Below, one piece after another: positions 24,933-33,247 of a stretch of 64,000 nucleotides of DNA; position 1 is the stretch's first letter, and every line of letters begins with the position of its first letter. The DNA is from UBA1723 sp045629285. GTDB taxonomy: Bacteria > Bacteroidota > Bacteroidia > Bacteroidales > Paludibacteraceae. The notes beneath the pieces were generated by a model that was not told the DNA's origin, did not search any database, and was given only the letters and a program-made list of their open reading frames with translations. Where the stretch lies: the NCBI GenBank assembly GCA_045629285.1, contig JAZQQY010000041.1, forward strand, positions 124,001-188,000, written 5' to 3'. A program made the position numbers and the translations under genes.

Positions 24933-27476
24933 TTAATTCATACCTCTTACTTTGACATCTATCGCTTCCGCCATAGTAAGACCATAATTCTTCTTGATAG
25001 ACATCAAATCACTCTTGACTTTCTTCTCCGTAGAGTATGCCAATGCCTCTTCCTTGCTGACTTCCGTAGCATACACGGCACTTCTGGCACCAACTTTGAT
25101 AAATGCTTCCTTGTAGACGTTTCTGCCTTTGAAATCAAGGTTCCTGTTCACACTCATCAATTTAGCCATTTCGTCTCTTGTCAAGCCGAGCGCACGTGTC
25201 ACTTTATCCTGCATATCTTTGTACTGTGCAAAATCCAACAATATCTTCACCGGCGATTGTGTCGCTACAATATCTTCAATATTCTTGTTGCCGACAAGGT
25301 CGCCTGGTTCCTGTGTCACGATGCAAATCTGAGCATAGTGTTTTCTGGCTGTTCTGTAGAGATAACCAATATAGTTGCTCATGTTTTCGCTTTTCATCGC
25401 ACTCCATGCCTCCTCCATCAACAACATCTTTCCGACCTCTTTCTCCTTTACATTACCGTCGTCATCAGTATATCTCTTCTTTGGAAGATTGAACATTTTG
25501 TTAGAGAAAGTACTCATAATCAGCAATGTGACAATAGGAAGAAGAGTTTCATTGTTACGTATCTTGTCAAGTTCAAAGACGATGAAACGATTGTTAAGCA
25601 GATCCTCATCCATATCGCTGTTGAGCAATTTTCCATACTGACCATCTTTGTGGAATCTCTGAAGAATCTGAATAAGGTTGTCGACATCAAAGTTGTCTCT
25701 CTCTACGCCGACATCTTCCTTGATATATTTTCTATAGTTGTTGCTAAGGAAATCATAGAAAGTATCGAAGCATGGACGACACTGTTCGGACGATAACTTG
25801 ACTAATCCGAAATACTGTTGTATTGCGTTGCCCAAATGTGTCAATTCCGCATTGCTCACACTCTCCGTATTCTTCTTCCACAATGCCAAGATCAACGACA
25901 CCAACTGCTCTTTCTTCTCCTCGGAATATCTGCCTGTAGGATCATAGAAAGGATTGAAAGACAATGGTTTCTCTTCGGAATATGTATAGTAGATTCCTTC
26001 CCTTCCGTCGCTCTCCTCTCTGATCATTTCATAGAGTCCCTGATAAGAGTCTCCCATGTCGACTATGACGATATGGTATTCCTGATCGTACATCTGACGG
26101 AGAAGGTTGTTGATGAAGAAACTCTTTCCCGAACCGGAAGGACCGACCATTACTTTGTTTCTGTTCTCTATCCACCCTTTCTCCATCGGCATCTCATCCA
26201 GATCCAAGGCGACGGGAATACCGGCGATTCTGTCGCACATGTTGATGTGGTAATCCTTTTTCGGGTCGACCCAGTCGCGATAATTGGTGTCGGTCTGAAT
26301 GAAACACGCATTCTGTTCTGTTGTGCCGAGCAAAGTCATCTCGGAAGGATAGTAACTAGCACAAGCCGGAATTCCACCCCAGAAAATATGTGGGGCTATT
26401 CTCTCCACCTTTGTGTTGGTACAGTCAAGTTTGGAAAATTTCTCGGATATGGCGGCATTCTTCTGCAACAATGCATTGTAATCCTGATCCCATAATGTGA
26501 CATTGAATGAAGCACGACAGATTCTGTCTCCCGTCTGCGATATATGCTCAAGGAAAATCTCGTTCATCTCACTGTTCACACGATTGTCGCTGTCAAGACC
26601 GCTGATTGATTTAAGAAGTCGACCTTTTTTTCTCAACTCCTCTTTCAGATTTTCCTGTGGTTCAAGGAAGAAAAACTGGTTGTAGATATGGTTGCATTTA
26701 GAAAGCAGACACAACCCTTCAACATAACTTTGATTTACGTAAGAGTCTATACTTGGGATACTTAATGACGGATTCCAACTATGTGAAGCCACCGTATTAG
26801 GCAAATTTTTAAGATCAGAGATGGCAAAGCAGCTGACATAATTGTCGCCTACCATCAGTGTGTCGTCGTTAAGGATATGATGTTCCTTGAGAGTGGTGTT
26901 TGTTTCTGAAAAATCAAGATTGACATACTTCTCCACAATTCCGAACGAATCCTTTGTTCCGAGCACTTCATCTTCACCGAGTCGTCTCACCTTCATTCCG
27001 CAACCTTCAAGTATACCTTTCAATTCCAGCAACTTGGCAGTGAAATCCTCCAACACCTCAGCTTGACGAATGTTTCTTCCCATAAGTTTACCCTTACAGA
27101 TGCAGCTCATGGTGCTCTCTTTTCTGATATTCTCCTTGCATGACAAAGTCACATAGAGATAGGTTTTATGTTCGTAGTATTCTCTGCCGTCAAAATGGTT
27201 AGCATATCCTTTGGACAAGTATCCTGCACACTCACCTTTAGATTCAAACTTCTTCTTGAAAAAGATATCCTGTTTGTGCAACACACTATAGTCAGGCAAC
27301 GATTTCATGGCTCTCACCCAACAGTTGTACTGGGATTCATACTCCTCCTGAGACATGGTCCACAGCTCCGGCAACTCCACTTCATAAAGTGCAGTAATGT
27401 CGGAGTTTTTGCTTATCATAAACCCGTCTTCCCACATGTAGAGCGGTAAAATATCCTCAATACTGACCGTTTTCAT
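24933..27476 (-). CDS. traG: TraG-like (VirB4-type) conjugation ATPase
   Basis: The 847-residue protein has the VirB4/TraG N-terminal domain (starting MKTVSIEDILPLYMWEDGFM) and a C-terminal ATPase domain with Walker A VGPSGSGKSFF (about residue 445), Walker B MLLMEEAWSAM and the following IGYLYRTARKHYAQICIVTQE block typical of VirB4. It powers pilus assembly and substrate transfer at the inner-membrane base. Bacteroides TraG proteins are ~830 residues, so this one is complete, with no frameshift. One base separates it from the TraF-like gene. Confidence 0.95.
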   Translation of the reverse strand: MKTVSIEDILPLYMWEDGFMISKNSDITALYEVELPELWTMSQEEYESQYNCWVRAMKSLPDYSVLHKQDIFFKKKFESKGECAGYLSKGYANHFDGREYYEHKTYLYVTLSCKENIRKESTMSCICKGKLMGRNIRQAEVLEDFTAKLLELKGILEGCGMKVRRLGEDEVLGTKDSFGIVEKYVNLDFSETNTTLKEHHILNDDTLMVGDNYVSCFAISDLKNLPNTVASHSWNPSLSIPSIDSYVNQSYVEGLCLLSKCNHIYNQFFFLEPQENLKEELRKKGRLLKSISGLDSDNRVNSEMNEIFLEHISQTGDRICRASFNVTLWDQDYNALLQKNAAISEKFSKLDCTNTKVERIAPHIFWGGIPACASYYPSEMTLLGTTEQNACFIQTDTNYRDWVDPKKDYHINMCDRIAGIPVALDLDEMPMEKGWIENRNKVMVGPSGSGKSFFINNLLRQMYDQEYHIVIVDMGDSYQGLYEMIREESDGREGIYYTYSEEKPLSFNPFYDPTGRYSEEKKEQLVSLILALWKKNTESVSNAELTHLGNAIQQYFGLVKLSSEQCRPCFDTFYDFLSNNYRKYIKEDVGVERDNFDVDNLIQILQRFHKDGQYGKLLNSDMDEDLLNNRFIVFELDKIRNNETLLPIVTLLIMSTFSNKMFNLPKKRYTDDDGNVKEKEVGKMLLMEEAWSAMKSENMSNYIGYLYRTARKHYAQICIVTQEPGDLVGNKNIEDIVATQSPVKILLDFAQYKDMQDKVTRALGLTRDEMAKLMSVNRNLDFKGRNVYKEAFIKVGARSAVYATEVSKEEALAYSTEKKVKSDLMSIKKNYGLTMAEAIDVKVRGMN

Positions 27477-27477
27477 T

Positions 27478-27867
27478 TTATCTGTTTTTTCTTACCTCGA
27501 CAATATCTCCCAACCTTTTCCCATTGTGTATATACTTTTGGGCAGAGGTAGAGGCCATGAAATGAGTGAGACCTTTCTCTCCGAATTTCTGTGACAAGAA
27601 GAAACTTCCTCCTGCTCCGACACAAGCGATGACTGCACCGATTATGATAGATATAAAACTACCACAACCACTGCCGTCAGCAACAACATAGCAGACATAC
27701 CCAAAGAAGATAGATGCACAAAATGTGCATAGGTATCCCCACGTCATTCCTTTGAACAACGCGTTTTTACCGACACCTTTGTTTGTCCTGATTTGCACCA
27801 TTCTCCTTGGATAAACCTGCCTTATATTATAAAAATTGATGTATTTTCCATCCAGATTTTCAGTCAC
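27478..27867 (-). CDS. TraF-like (VirB3-type, DUF4133-like) membrane protein
   Basis: The protein has two membrane helices in the middle (YLCTFCASIFFGYVCYVVA and FISIIIGAVIACVGAGGSFF), preceded by TNKGVGKNALFKGM, which matches the NKG...FKG start of Bacteroides TraF proteins. The frame from 27867 begins with GTG and gives 129 residues. An ATG at 27801 gives 107 residues, closer to the usual family length and preceded by AAGGAGA, so the true start is uncertain. VirB3-like proteins work with VirB4 at the inner membrane. It is separated from the upstream pilin-like gene by 104 bases that hold a hairpin. Confidence 0.72.
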   Translation of the reverse strand: MTENLDGKYINFYNIRQVYPRRMVQIRTNKGVGKNALFKGMTWGYLCTFCASIFFGYVCYVVADGSGCGSFISIIIGAVIACVGAGGSFFLSQKFGEKGLTHFMASTSAQKYIHNGKRLGDIVEVRKNR

Positions 27868-27891
27868 TAAAAATTGAGCACAAGGATTGCG

Positions 27892-27913
27892 GGATACAGA
27901 TTATACTGTATCC
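27892..27913 (-). promoter_or_regulatory. Hairpin between the pilin-like and TraF-like genes
   Basis: GGATACAG and CTGTATCC pair perfectly around ATTATA. There is no T run on the minus strand, so it is not a classic terminator. It may act as an RNA-processing or stability element that keeps pilin mRNA more abundant than the downstream tra message. Confidence 0.45.
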
Positions 27914-27971
27914 ACACAAACCCTGACCCTTCAAGTTTAGTGTTCAGAAAAAAATTATGTGTATGGAAATT

Positions 27972-28292
27972 TTACATGTTGAAGAAGAAGACCTTCACCA
28001 TCTGTAGAACAACTACGAAGATGATAAGACCTCCAAGCCACATACCTGTCTTCTTGGCTGAATCCTGATTACCTGATGTGAAATTGTAGAATAGCATGCA
28101 ACCACTAACTAGTGCACCCAATCCACAAACATACTGGAATGTAGTCATAGCACTTGTCGCAGTAGTCTTAAGTTGCTGGTTTGCAGTGTTGAAAGCATCT
28201 CCAACACTACCGTTCTGAGCCATAATTCCGAATGTTACTCCCAACAACATTATCAAAAGAGCAAACATCCTTTTCTCATTAATTTTCATCAT
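27972..28292 (-). CDS. traE: TraE-like (VirB2-type, DUF4134-like) pilin protein
   Basis: The 106-residue protein has a signal peptide (ending near GIMAQ), then two hydrophobic helices (FQYVCGLGALVSGCMLFYNF and GMWLGGLIIFVVVLQMVKVF) joined by TSGNQDSAKK. This is the compact two-helix layout of VirB2 pilins and DUF4134/TraE of Bacteroides elements, where G.QD..K between the helices is characteristic. Start at 28292 or the next ATG at 28289. Upstream, AAAGTTTA is repeated three times on the coding strand and one copy runs into TTTAGTTC just before the start, similar to the TTTAGTCC motif of the divergent genes. First clear apparatus gene of the leftward operon. Confidence 0.82.
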   Translation of the reverse strand: MMKINEKRMFALLIMLLGVTFGIMAQNGSVGDAFNTANQQLKTTATSAMTTFQYVCGLGALVSGCMLFYNFTSGNQDSAKKTGMWLGGLIIFVVVLQMVKVFFFNM

Positions 28293-28303
28293 TTTATTAG
28301 AAC

Positions 28304-28349
28304 TAAACTTTATTTTTTTTTACACGACTAAACTTTATTATTAAACTTT
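28304..28349 (-). repeat. Three AAAGTTTA repeats upstream of the pilin-like gene
   Basis: On the minus strand AAAGTTTA occurs at 28349-28342, 28336-28329 and 28311-28304, giving centre spacings of 13 and 25 bases. Two copies extend to AAAGTTTAGT. Possible operator or translational control site. Confidence 0.45.
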
Positions 28350-28371
28350 AATCTATTTTTTTCTGTTTATT

Positions 28372-28713
28372 TCAACCAAACAGCATCTTTACAATGTCCG
28401 CTGTCTCCTGCTGAAGTTCTGTCAATTCGTCTTCATCCTCATCCACGCATTCTATGGTTGATTCTCCGACTCTCTTCTCAACAAAAGGATCCAATGCTGC
28501 CACCTTTGTCATTGAGACAGGACGAACCTGAGCCTCATAAGAGACATCATCCCTGTAAGGGGTGTTCAGTTGTTTTGTCTTGGCTTTTCTCTCCTCTGCA
28601 ACGGAAACTCCAACAGTACCGTTTTTTTTGTAGAGATACATGAAGACTATATCAATAACTACGCATACGGTGAGCCAAACAATAATGAATTCAGACCAAC
28701 TGATCTTGCTCAT
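28372..28713 (-). CDS. Small single-helix membrane protein, first gene of the tra operon
   Basis: ATG 28713 is chosen: it is followed by MSKISWSEFIIVWLTVCVVI, a normal membrane-protein start, and lies about 10 bases after the predicted transcription start. The upstream in-frame extension would cover the promoter. The 113-residue protein has one helix (about 8-27) and an acidic C-terminal tail (CVDEDEDELTEL). I do not recognise the family. Its place at the head of the tra operon suggests a part of, or regulator for, the apparatus; in Bacteroides elements small membrane proteins of traC/traD type lie at this spot but no clear match is visible. Confidence 0.6.
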   Translation of the reverse strand: MSKISWSEFIIVWLTVCVVIDIVFMYLYKKNGTVGVSVAEERKAKTKQLNTPYRDDVSYEAQVRPVSMTKVAALDPFVEKRVGESTIECVDEDEDELTELQQETADIVKMLFG

Positions 28714-28730
28714 TCTTTTCAAATTTTCTG

Positions 28731-28738
28731 CAAAAATA
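28731..28738 (-). promoter_or_regulatory. -7 box of the leftward tra operon
   Basis: The minus strand reads TATTTTTG about 18 bases before ATG 28713. It shares a 231-base divergent region with the coupling-protein promoter. Confidence 0.5.
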
Positions 28739-28787
28739 TAACTTTCCACCAAACTATATGCAATCACAATTACTTTTTTGTATTTTA

Positions 28788-28819
28788 TTTGAAAGAAAAT
28801 GTGAAAAGGATTACTTTTG
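28788..28819 (+). promoter_or_regulatory. Full promoter of the coupling-protein gene
   Basis: TTTG (28788-28791), a 20-base spacer, then TACTTTTG (28812-28819), the ideal Bacteroidetes layout. Transcription would start near 28826, giving a ~119-base leader that contains TTTTAGTCC at 28894-28902 and TTTAGTCC at 28932-28939, just before ATG 28945. Confidence 0.7.
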
Positions 28820-28944
28820 CAACCCAAATTTGTTTGGTGGATGCAACTCGCAAAATTGATGTTTGGTCTTGCTATTATATAGTGGTTTCTATGTTTTAGT
28901 CCGTTTTGCATCACAGGAATAATTGATATTATTTAGTCCAATCT

Positions 28945-31293
28945 ATGAAAGAAAATCAGGAAACCGTCAGGAAGTTATTCAACCTGTTCGGATTTGTCGG
29001 CGTTGCATTGATAGTGCTTAACGTCTATTGGTATTGTTTTGATCACGACCCATCCGCAGCCGGGTTGAGAGGTGGTTTCTCAAATGCTTGGTATTCCATA
29101 TTGGATGGTCTTGACCGTGCTCTTTTCCTATTCCGCAGCCCATACTGCACATTGATTCCGGCAATGTTGGCTTTCGTCGGTGTGTCGGTGTTCGGTAAGG
29201 AGATGAAAACCGAGATGAACATTTTCGGCTATAGGTTTTCTCCTAAATATAACCTTGCATATAAATTTGGATTTTTTGGACTGATAATCATTTTATTAGC
29301 TCCTCTTGCATTATATATCGGCTTTAACGTCATACGACTTTGCATATACATTCCGCTTCTTATAGTTGGTTTTGCTTCTTTCATAATTGGAGTCACGATC
29401 TATGTCTCAACTCCCGAACGAAACCTCACACGTGACGACCCTTTCAACCTGAAAGAACAGTCTGCTTTTCCCCAGAACGAGAAGTTTTATACTGACGAAT
29501 ATACGATCAATTTTCCTACAAGATACTACCGTGAAGGTAAGCTTCACCACGGATGGATCAACCTTGAAGCTCCTTTCCGTGCAACAATGGTGATAGGTTC
29601 TCCTGGTTCGGGAAAGTCGTATACTGTAATCAATAACTATATACGTCAGGCATTGGCAAAAGGTTATGCCATGTATCTCTACGACTTCAAGATTCCCGAC
29701 TTGTCGGAGATAGCATACTCCAATTTTATGTGGAACAAGCATCGTTGGAAAGAGATTTACAATGGTGTGGAACCTAAATATGGAATGATTGATTTCAATG
29801 AGCCTCGTGTCTCTCTACGCTGCAATCCTCTTAAAGCTGATCTTCTGGAATCAAAGGCACATGCCGACGAAATTGCTCAGGTAATATGCTACAACCTTTC
29901 ACGCACATGGGCAGACAAACAAGGTGATTTCTTCGTTGAGTCGGCTATCAACTTTCTTGGCGCATGTATTTGGTTCTTACGCCTTTATGAGAACGGAAAA
30001 TATTGTACGTTTCCACATATCATCGATTTCATATCTCAGCCAATAGATCAGGTGATTCCGATAATGTCATGCTATACCGACCTGTCTGTTACTCTTGCGC
30101 CATATCTCAACGCATGGTCGGCAGGAGCTGTTGAACAGATTCAGGGTCAGATTGCGTCGATCCAGATTCCTTTAGGTCGACTTACTTCTATCTTCCTCTA
30201 TTGGGCTATGAGTGGCGACGACATTAATGTGGATATCAACAACCCGACCGAACCCAAACTGCTTTGCTTTGGCAATGACCCACAGAATTGTAACATATAC
30301 GGCACAGCTCTTGGCGTCTACACATCGCGTATGTTGAAATTGGCCAACAACAAGGGTAAACATAAATGTGCAGTTGTGATAGATGAGCTTCCGACCATGT
30401 TCGTATGCGGTCTGGACAACCTTATCGCTACTGCCCGTTCCAACGAAGTGGCAATTCTGTTGGGATTCCAGGATTTTTCACAGCTTGAAGCTGATTATAA
30501 GAAAGATAACGCCAATAAAATCATACAAACAGTTGGAAATATCTTCGTCGGACAATGTTTTGATGAGACAGCAGAAAAAATCTCAAAACGTATAGGTAAG
30601 AACAGACAGCAGAAAGAATCAGTTTCAGTATCGGAAGGCGGCACATCTATATCTGTTTCTGATCAGATGGAGTATATGATTCCGCAAGAACGATTCTCAC
30701 AGGCAAGACAAGGATGGTTTGCAGGATTGGTCTGCGACAACAATGGATCCGACAATACCGAACGAGTATTTGCTGCCAACATAGACATTGATGTCGAGGC
30801 TTGTGAAGAGGAGGAAAAGCACTATCTTGAACTTCCCGAATTCTACGATTTCGATGACGATGTGGTCGACGCAAACCTTCGTGCATACGCGGATGAAATA
30901 GGTTTTGACCACTCAAAACTGAAAACTACCAAATCGCTTGTCGACGGAATGGTCCGCCACTGGTTTGACCGCAACGATATCGCATCCCATGGTTTTGACC
31001 ACACCAAATATAAATCAGTTACAACATTGATAACAAAGGTTAAGAAACCATCGAAAAAGATGAAGAAAGTTTTTCCAAAATTCATTGAAAAGGACGATAT
31101 GCTCGACCGCATAATAGAAATCCGCGACAAAAGAATGCGAGAATATCTACAGAACAATCGTGAAAACATACGTCAGGAAGTGGAAAATATCTGTACTGCC
31201 GAACTTAAGAGAATAAAGAATCTTGCAGAGCAGGGCGTACAACCATACAAAAGAATATGGGATATCAGAAAACAAGTTACTGGACTTGAATAG
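28945..31293 (+). CDS. VirD4-like type IV coupling protein (MobC/TraG-like of Bacteroides elements)
   Basis: The 782-residue protein has N-terminal membrane helices in two groups (about 15-33 and 105-155), then a TraD/VirD4 ATPase domain with Walker A GSPGSGKSYT (about residues 218-227), LYDFKIPDLSEIAY right after it as in Bacteroides MobC proteins, and Walker B CAVVIDELPTMF. It would link substrates (DNA-protein or protein) to the type IV channel at the inner membrane. Family members are ~650-800 residues; this one has a long charged C-terminal tail. It is transcribed away from the tra operon from a canonical promoter. No relaxase gene adjoins it, although in conjugative elements the mobA/mobB genes normally sit beside the coupling protein. 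Confidence 0.92.
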   Translation: MKENQETVRKLFNLFGFVGVALIVLNVYWYCFDHDPSAAGLRGGFSNAWYSILDGLDRALFLFRSPYCTLIPAMLAFVGVSVFGKEMKTEMNIFGYRFSPKYNLAYKFGFFGLIIILLAPLALYIGFNVIRLCIYIPLLIVGFASFIIGVTIYVSTPERNLTRDDPFNLKEQSAFPQNEKFYTDEYTINFPTRYYREGKLHHGWINLEAPFRATMVIGSPGSGKSYTVINNYIRQALAKGYAMYLYDFKIPDLSEIAYSNFMWNKHRWKEIYNGVEPKYGMIDFNEPRVSLRCNPLKADLLESKAHADEIAQVICYNLSRTWADKQGDFFVESAINFLGACIWFLRLYENGKYCTFPHIIDFISQPIDQVIPIMSCYTDLSVTLAPYLNAWSAGAVEQIQGQIASIQIPLGRLTSIFLYWAMSGDDINVDINNPTEPKLLCFGNDPQNCNIYGTALGVYTSRMLKLANNKGKHKCAVVIDELPTMFVCGLDNLIATARSNEVAILLGFQDFSQLEADYKKDNANKIIQTVGNIFVGQCFDETAEKISKRIGKNRQQKESVSVSEGGTSISVSDQMEYMIPQERFSQARQGWFAGLVCDNNGSDNTERVFAANIDIDVEACEEEEKHYLELPEFYDFDDDVVDANLRAYADEIGFDHSKLKTTKSLVDGMVRHWFDRNDIASHGFDHTKYKSVTTLITKVKKPSKKMKKVFPKFIEKDDMLDRIIEIRDKRMREYLQNNRENIRQEVENICTAELKRIKNLAEQGVQPYKRIWDIRKQVTGLE

Positions 31294-31354
31294 GCTAAAA
31301 ATTAACCCTAAAAACAAAAAATGGAGAAAAATTGTTAATAATTTTATCAAAACG

Positions 31355-31386
31355 TTTGGTTCTTTCAGATAGAAGTCTTAACTTTG
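31355..31386 (+). promoter_or_regulatory. Promoter of the ncRNA candidate
   Basis: TTTG at 31355-31358, a 20-base spacer and TAACTTTG at 31379-31386 form a complete Bacteroidetes promoter with no standard gene after it. Confidence 0.65.
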
Positions 31387-31392
31387 CGACAT

Positions 31393-31551
31393 CAAACATG
31401 CGGAGATATTTGCACTACAGTTGTAGAAAAGGCAATAAGGCCGAATGTTTCATAAAGTAGATTTTTTTGTACTGTTACTAATCCTATTTTCCCTTTATCT
31501 TTAAAGGAAAAGACGCAAAGAGTGGTATTGGTTACCGCTCTTTGCTTTTTT
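31393..31551 (+). ncRNA. Candidate ~160-base small RNA in the type IV secretion locus
   Basis: The unit has a canonical promoter (31355-31386), a structured body and an intrinsic terminator. Inside are short stems CTACAGTTGTAG and CCTTTATCTTTAAAGG. The end is a strong hairpin, GCAAAGAGTGGTA with TACCGCTCTTTGC (31515-31545) and a T run. A 20-codon frame (ATG 31398, basic peptide MRRYLHYSCRKGNKAECFIK) starts almost at the predicted RNA 5' end, so a leaderless small peptide is an alternative. In CTnDOT a small RNA, RteR, lowers tra operon expression; this candidate has the right setting for a similar role, but sequence kinship is not claimed. Confidence 0.6.
31513..31551 (+). terminator. Strong terminator of the ncRNA candidate
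   Basis: A 13-base stem with one G-T pair, 5-base loop and six or more T. It is 220 bases past the coupling-protein gene. Confidence 0.85.
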
Positions 31552-31786
31552 AAATAATCTCCATATCCCCACAAAACCCTTATACAGACTTAAAAAATGA
31601 GTCAAATTTGTATAAACAATCATTTTTATTTATAATTTTGTATTGAATAGAACAATGAACTCTACTGAAAAAGGCATAAATAAGCAATTTGAAGTTTTTC
31701 TTTGTTTTGTTTAGTTAGAAAATGAAGTGTAATTGTGATAGTCAAAAATCACATCATTTATTAACGTCATATTGATTTAGTCCATT

Positions 31787-33172
31787 ATGAAAGAAAGTAT
31801 ACGTTTTAACTACGATAACGAGTTGAACCAATACATGTTGTACGTAAAATCAGCATCTGACCATACAGAAGGTGCTGAACCCGTTTTTATGCCAGTAAAT
31901 GGAATGGATAAAAACCTTGACAACTCTATAAATAAACTTGCCGATACAATCGAAAGAATACATGATTTCGAGGAGGAGAAAATGAAATTTCTTCTGATGC
32001 ACAAAGACAACGATAATGTCGCTCCGGAGCTTTCCAAATATAATCAGGAATATTTAGCTTCATTGGATAAACTCATAAATGAGGCGAAAATACATGAGAG
32101 GTCAACTAAAAATGAAATAGTTGATAATTTAGAGACACTCCTTAACATTTCTATCGATCCTGTAAGCAAATTTTTCTTCTCATTCCTATCTGAAACTGCC
32201 AAGTCTTCAGATAAGAAAATGGATTTTAACTTTCTCAATAATTCCAGTCAAGGGCCAAAGTCTGATTATCAGAAATTTGATAAACATAAGCATGCTGTCG
32301 GAAATCTGAACGTTTTAGATATCTGCAATCAGGAAGTGAAGATTATATTGACTGAGAAAGACAATAGAGAATCTGTAAAGATTATTACGGACAAAGAAGC
32401 GTGGGACAACATTGCAAGAGACCTTGAATATCAAAGAATGTTGACCGATAAAGAGACTTATACCAGAGTATATACCCTCTCAAAAGAGAAATTCGCTGAA
32501 ATAGAGAAAGGTCTGAAGGAATCAACGTCGGCACAGGATTTTCTTGATGCAAAACTTGGAGGTCCAGTGGCAGTCAAGGAAAAAGGTGTTGAAGCCGAAT
32601 GCATGGAGGTGGAACAAAAAATCCATGTCGACAACACTATCGAAAACCAACTAAGCAGATATTTCAAGGATCTTGACGAAATAAAGAAAGACGGAAGATT
32701 TGAAAAGCTTCAGAACGGAGAAAAAATTTCGATTCTGAAAGACAACGGAAACATCAGTGTGGATGTGTGCAAAGGAATCGGCAAAAACGATACTGAAACT
32801 ATCCTGTTCGGAAATATCCAAGTGAAGGATGAAGATAAGATTTCTCCTGAAGCGCTTCTAAGACTTTCAAAAATCAAAGAGTGCCATATAATTCCGTTCA
32901 AGGAGGGAAACAAACAGAGATGGATATCCGTAACTCCTAACTGCATACCTGACAAGATAAAAGGTCACGTTATCAGCAAAGAGGAAAAAATGGCACTTCT
33001 CAAAGGAGAGACTGTCACGTGCAGCGACTGCAGAGAAAGCATAGGCAAAGAGTATGAAGCAACCTTAAACCTACGCGTCGAAAAAACTCCGCTTGGCATC
33101 AAACCAGTGATAAAAGTCGCTCCGACAATTTCCGGACAAAAACAAAACTTGATGAACGATTTGGAGATATAG
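31787..33172 (+). CDS. Uncharacterised 461-residue protein with DUF3945-like C-terminus
   Basis: No full-length family is recognised. The protein is soluble, charged and largely helical, with no signal peptide or membrane helix. The C-terminal ~60 residues (ISKEEKMALLKGETVTCSDC and EYEATLNLRVEKTPLGIKPVI, about 395-445) resemble the DUF3945 repeat seen in proteins of Bacteroidetes conjugative elements (EEQKxALxxGK...F.ATLQVN). A preceding segment (ISPEALLRLSKIKECHIIPF) may be a related degenerate unit. TTTAGTCC ends 3 bases before the ATG. Cytoplasmic accessory or substrate-handling role in the type IV system is a guess from position. No relaxase HUH or catalytic Tyr pattern is evident. Confidence 0.6.
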   Translation: MKESIRFNYDNELNQYMLYVKSASDHTEGAEPVFMPVNGMDKNLDNSINKLADTIERIHDFEEEKMKFLLMHKDNDNVAPELSKYNQEYLASLDKLINEAKIHERSTKNEIVDNLETLLNISIDPVSKFFFSFLSETAKSSDKKMDFNFLNNSSQGPKSDYQKFDKHKHAVGNLNVLDICNQEVKIILTEKDNRESVKIITDKEAWDNIARDLEYQRMLTDKETYTRVYTLSKEKFAEIEKGLKESTSAQDFLDAKLGGPVAVKEKGVEAECMEVEQKIHVDNTIENQLSRYFKDLDEIKKDGRFEKLQNGEKISILKDNGNISVDVCKGIGKNDTETILFGNIQVKDEDKISPEALLRLSKIKECHIIPFKEGNKQRWISVTPNCIPDKIKGHVISKEEKMALLKGETVTCSDCRESIGKEYEATLNLRVEKTPLGIKPVIKVAPTISGQKQNLMNDLEI

Positions 33173-33182
33173 TCCATTATTT

Positions 33183-33210
33183 GTAGAGACGTTGCCAGCA
33201 GCGTCTCTAC
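33183..33210. repeat. GTAGAGACG palindrome (intergenic copy)
   Basis: GTAGAGACGTTGCC followed by AGCAGCGTCTCTAC, 28 bases with family ends intact; the centre is imperfect. It lies inside the type IV secretion locus, so the family spread into this region after the locus formed. Confidence 0.8.
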
Positions 33211-33247
33211 AGATCAAATAAAACGATAATTAGGATATAGAGTAGGG

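Larger units (their letters stand above)
31294..31786. other. 493-base gene gap holding a small-RNA candidate and a promoter
   Basis: It contains the ncRNA candidate described next, then a second promoter (TTTG at 31607, TAATTTTG at 31633-31640, 22-base spacer) for the 31787 gene, whose leader would be about 140 bases. That leader holds a 19-codon frame from ATG 31655 and ends with TTTAGTCC at 31776-31783. Confidence 0.6.

Noticed and set aside
28714..28914. N-terminal extension of the first tra-operon gene
   Set aside because: It would span the divergent promoter region and places the membrane helix 75 residues in. ATG 28713 gives a normal membrane-protein start.
31392..31574. A 60-codon minus-strand frame over the small-RNA candidate
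   Set aside because: No -7 box on that strand and no protein-like pattern. It crosses the plus-strand terminator hairpin.
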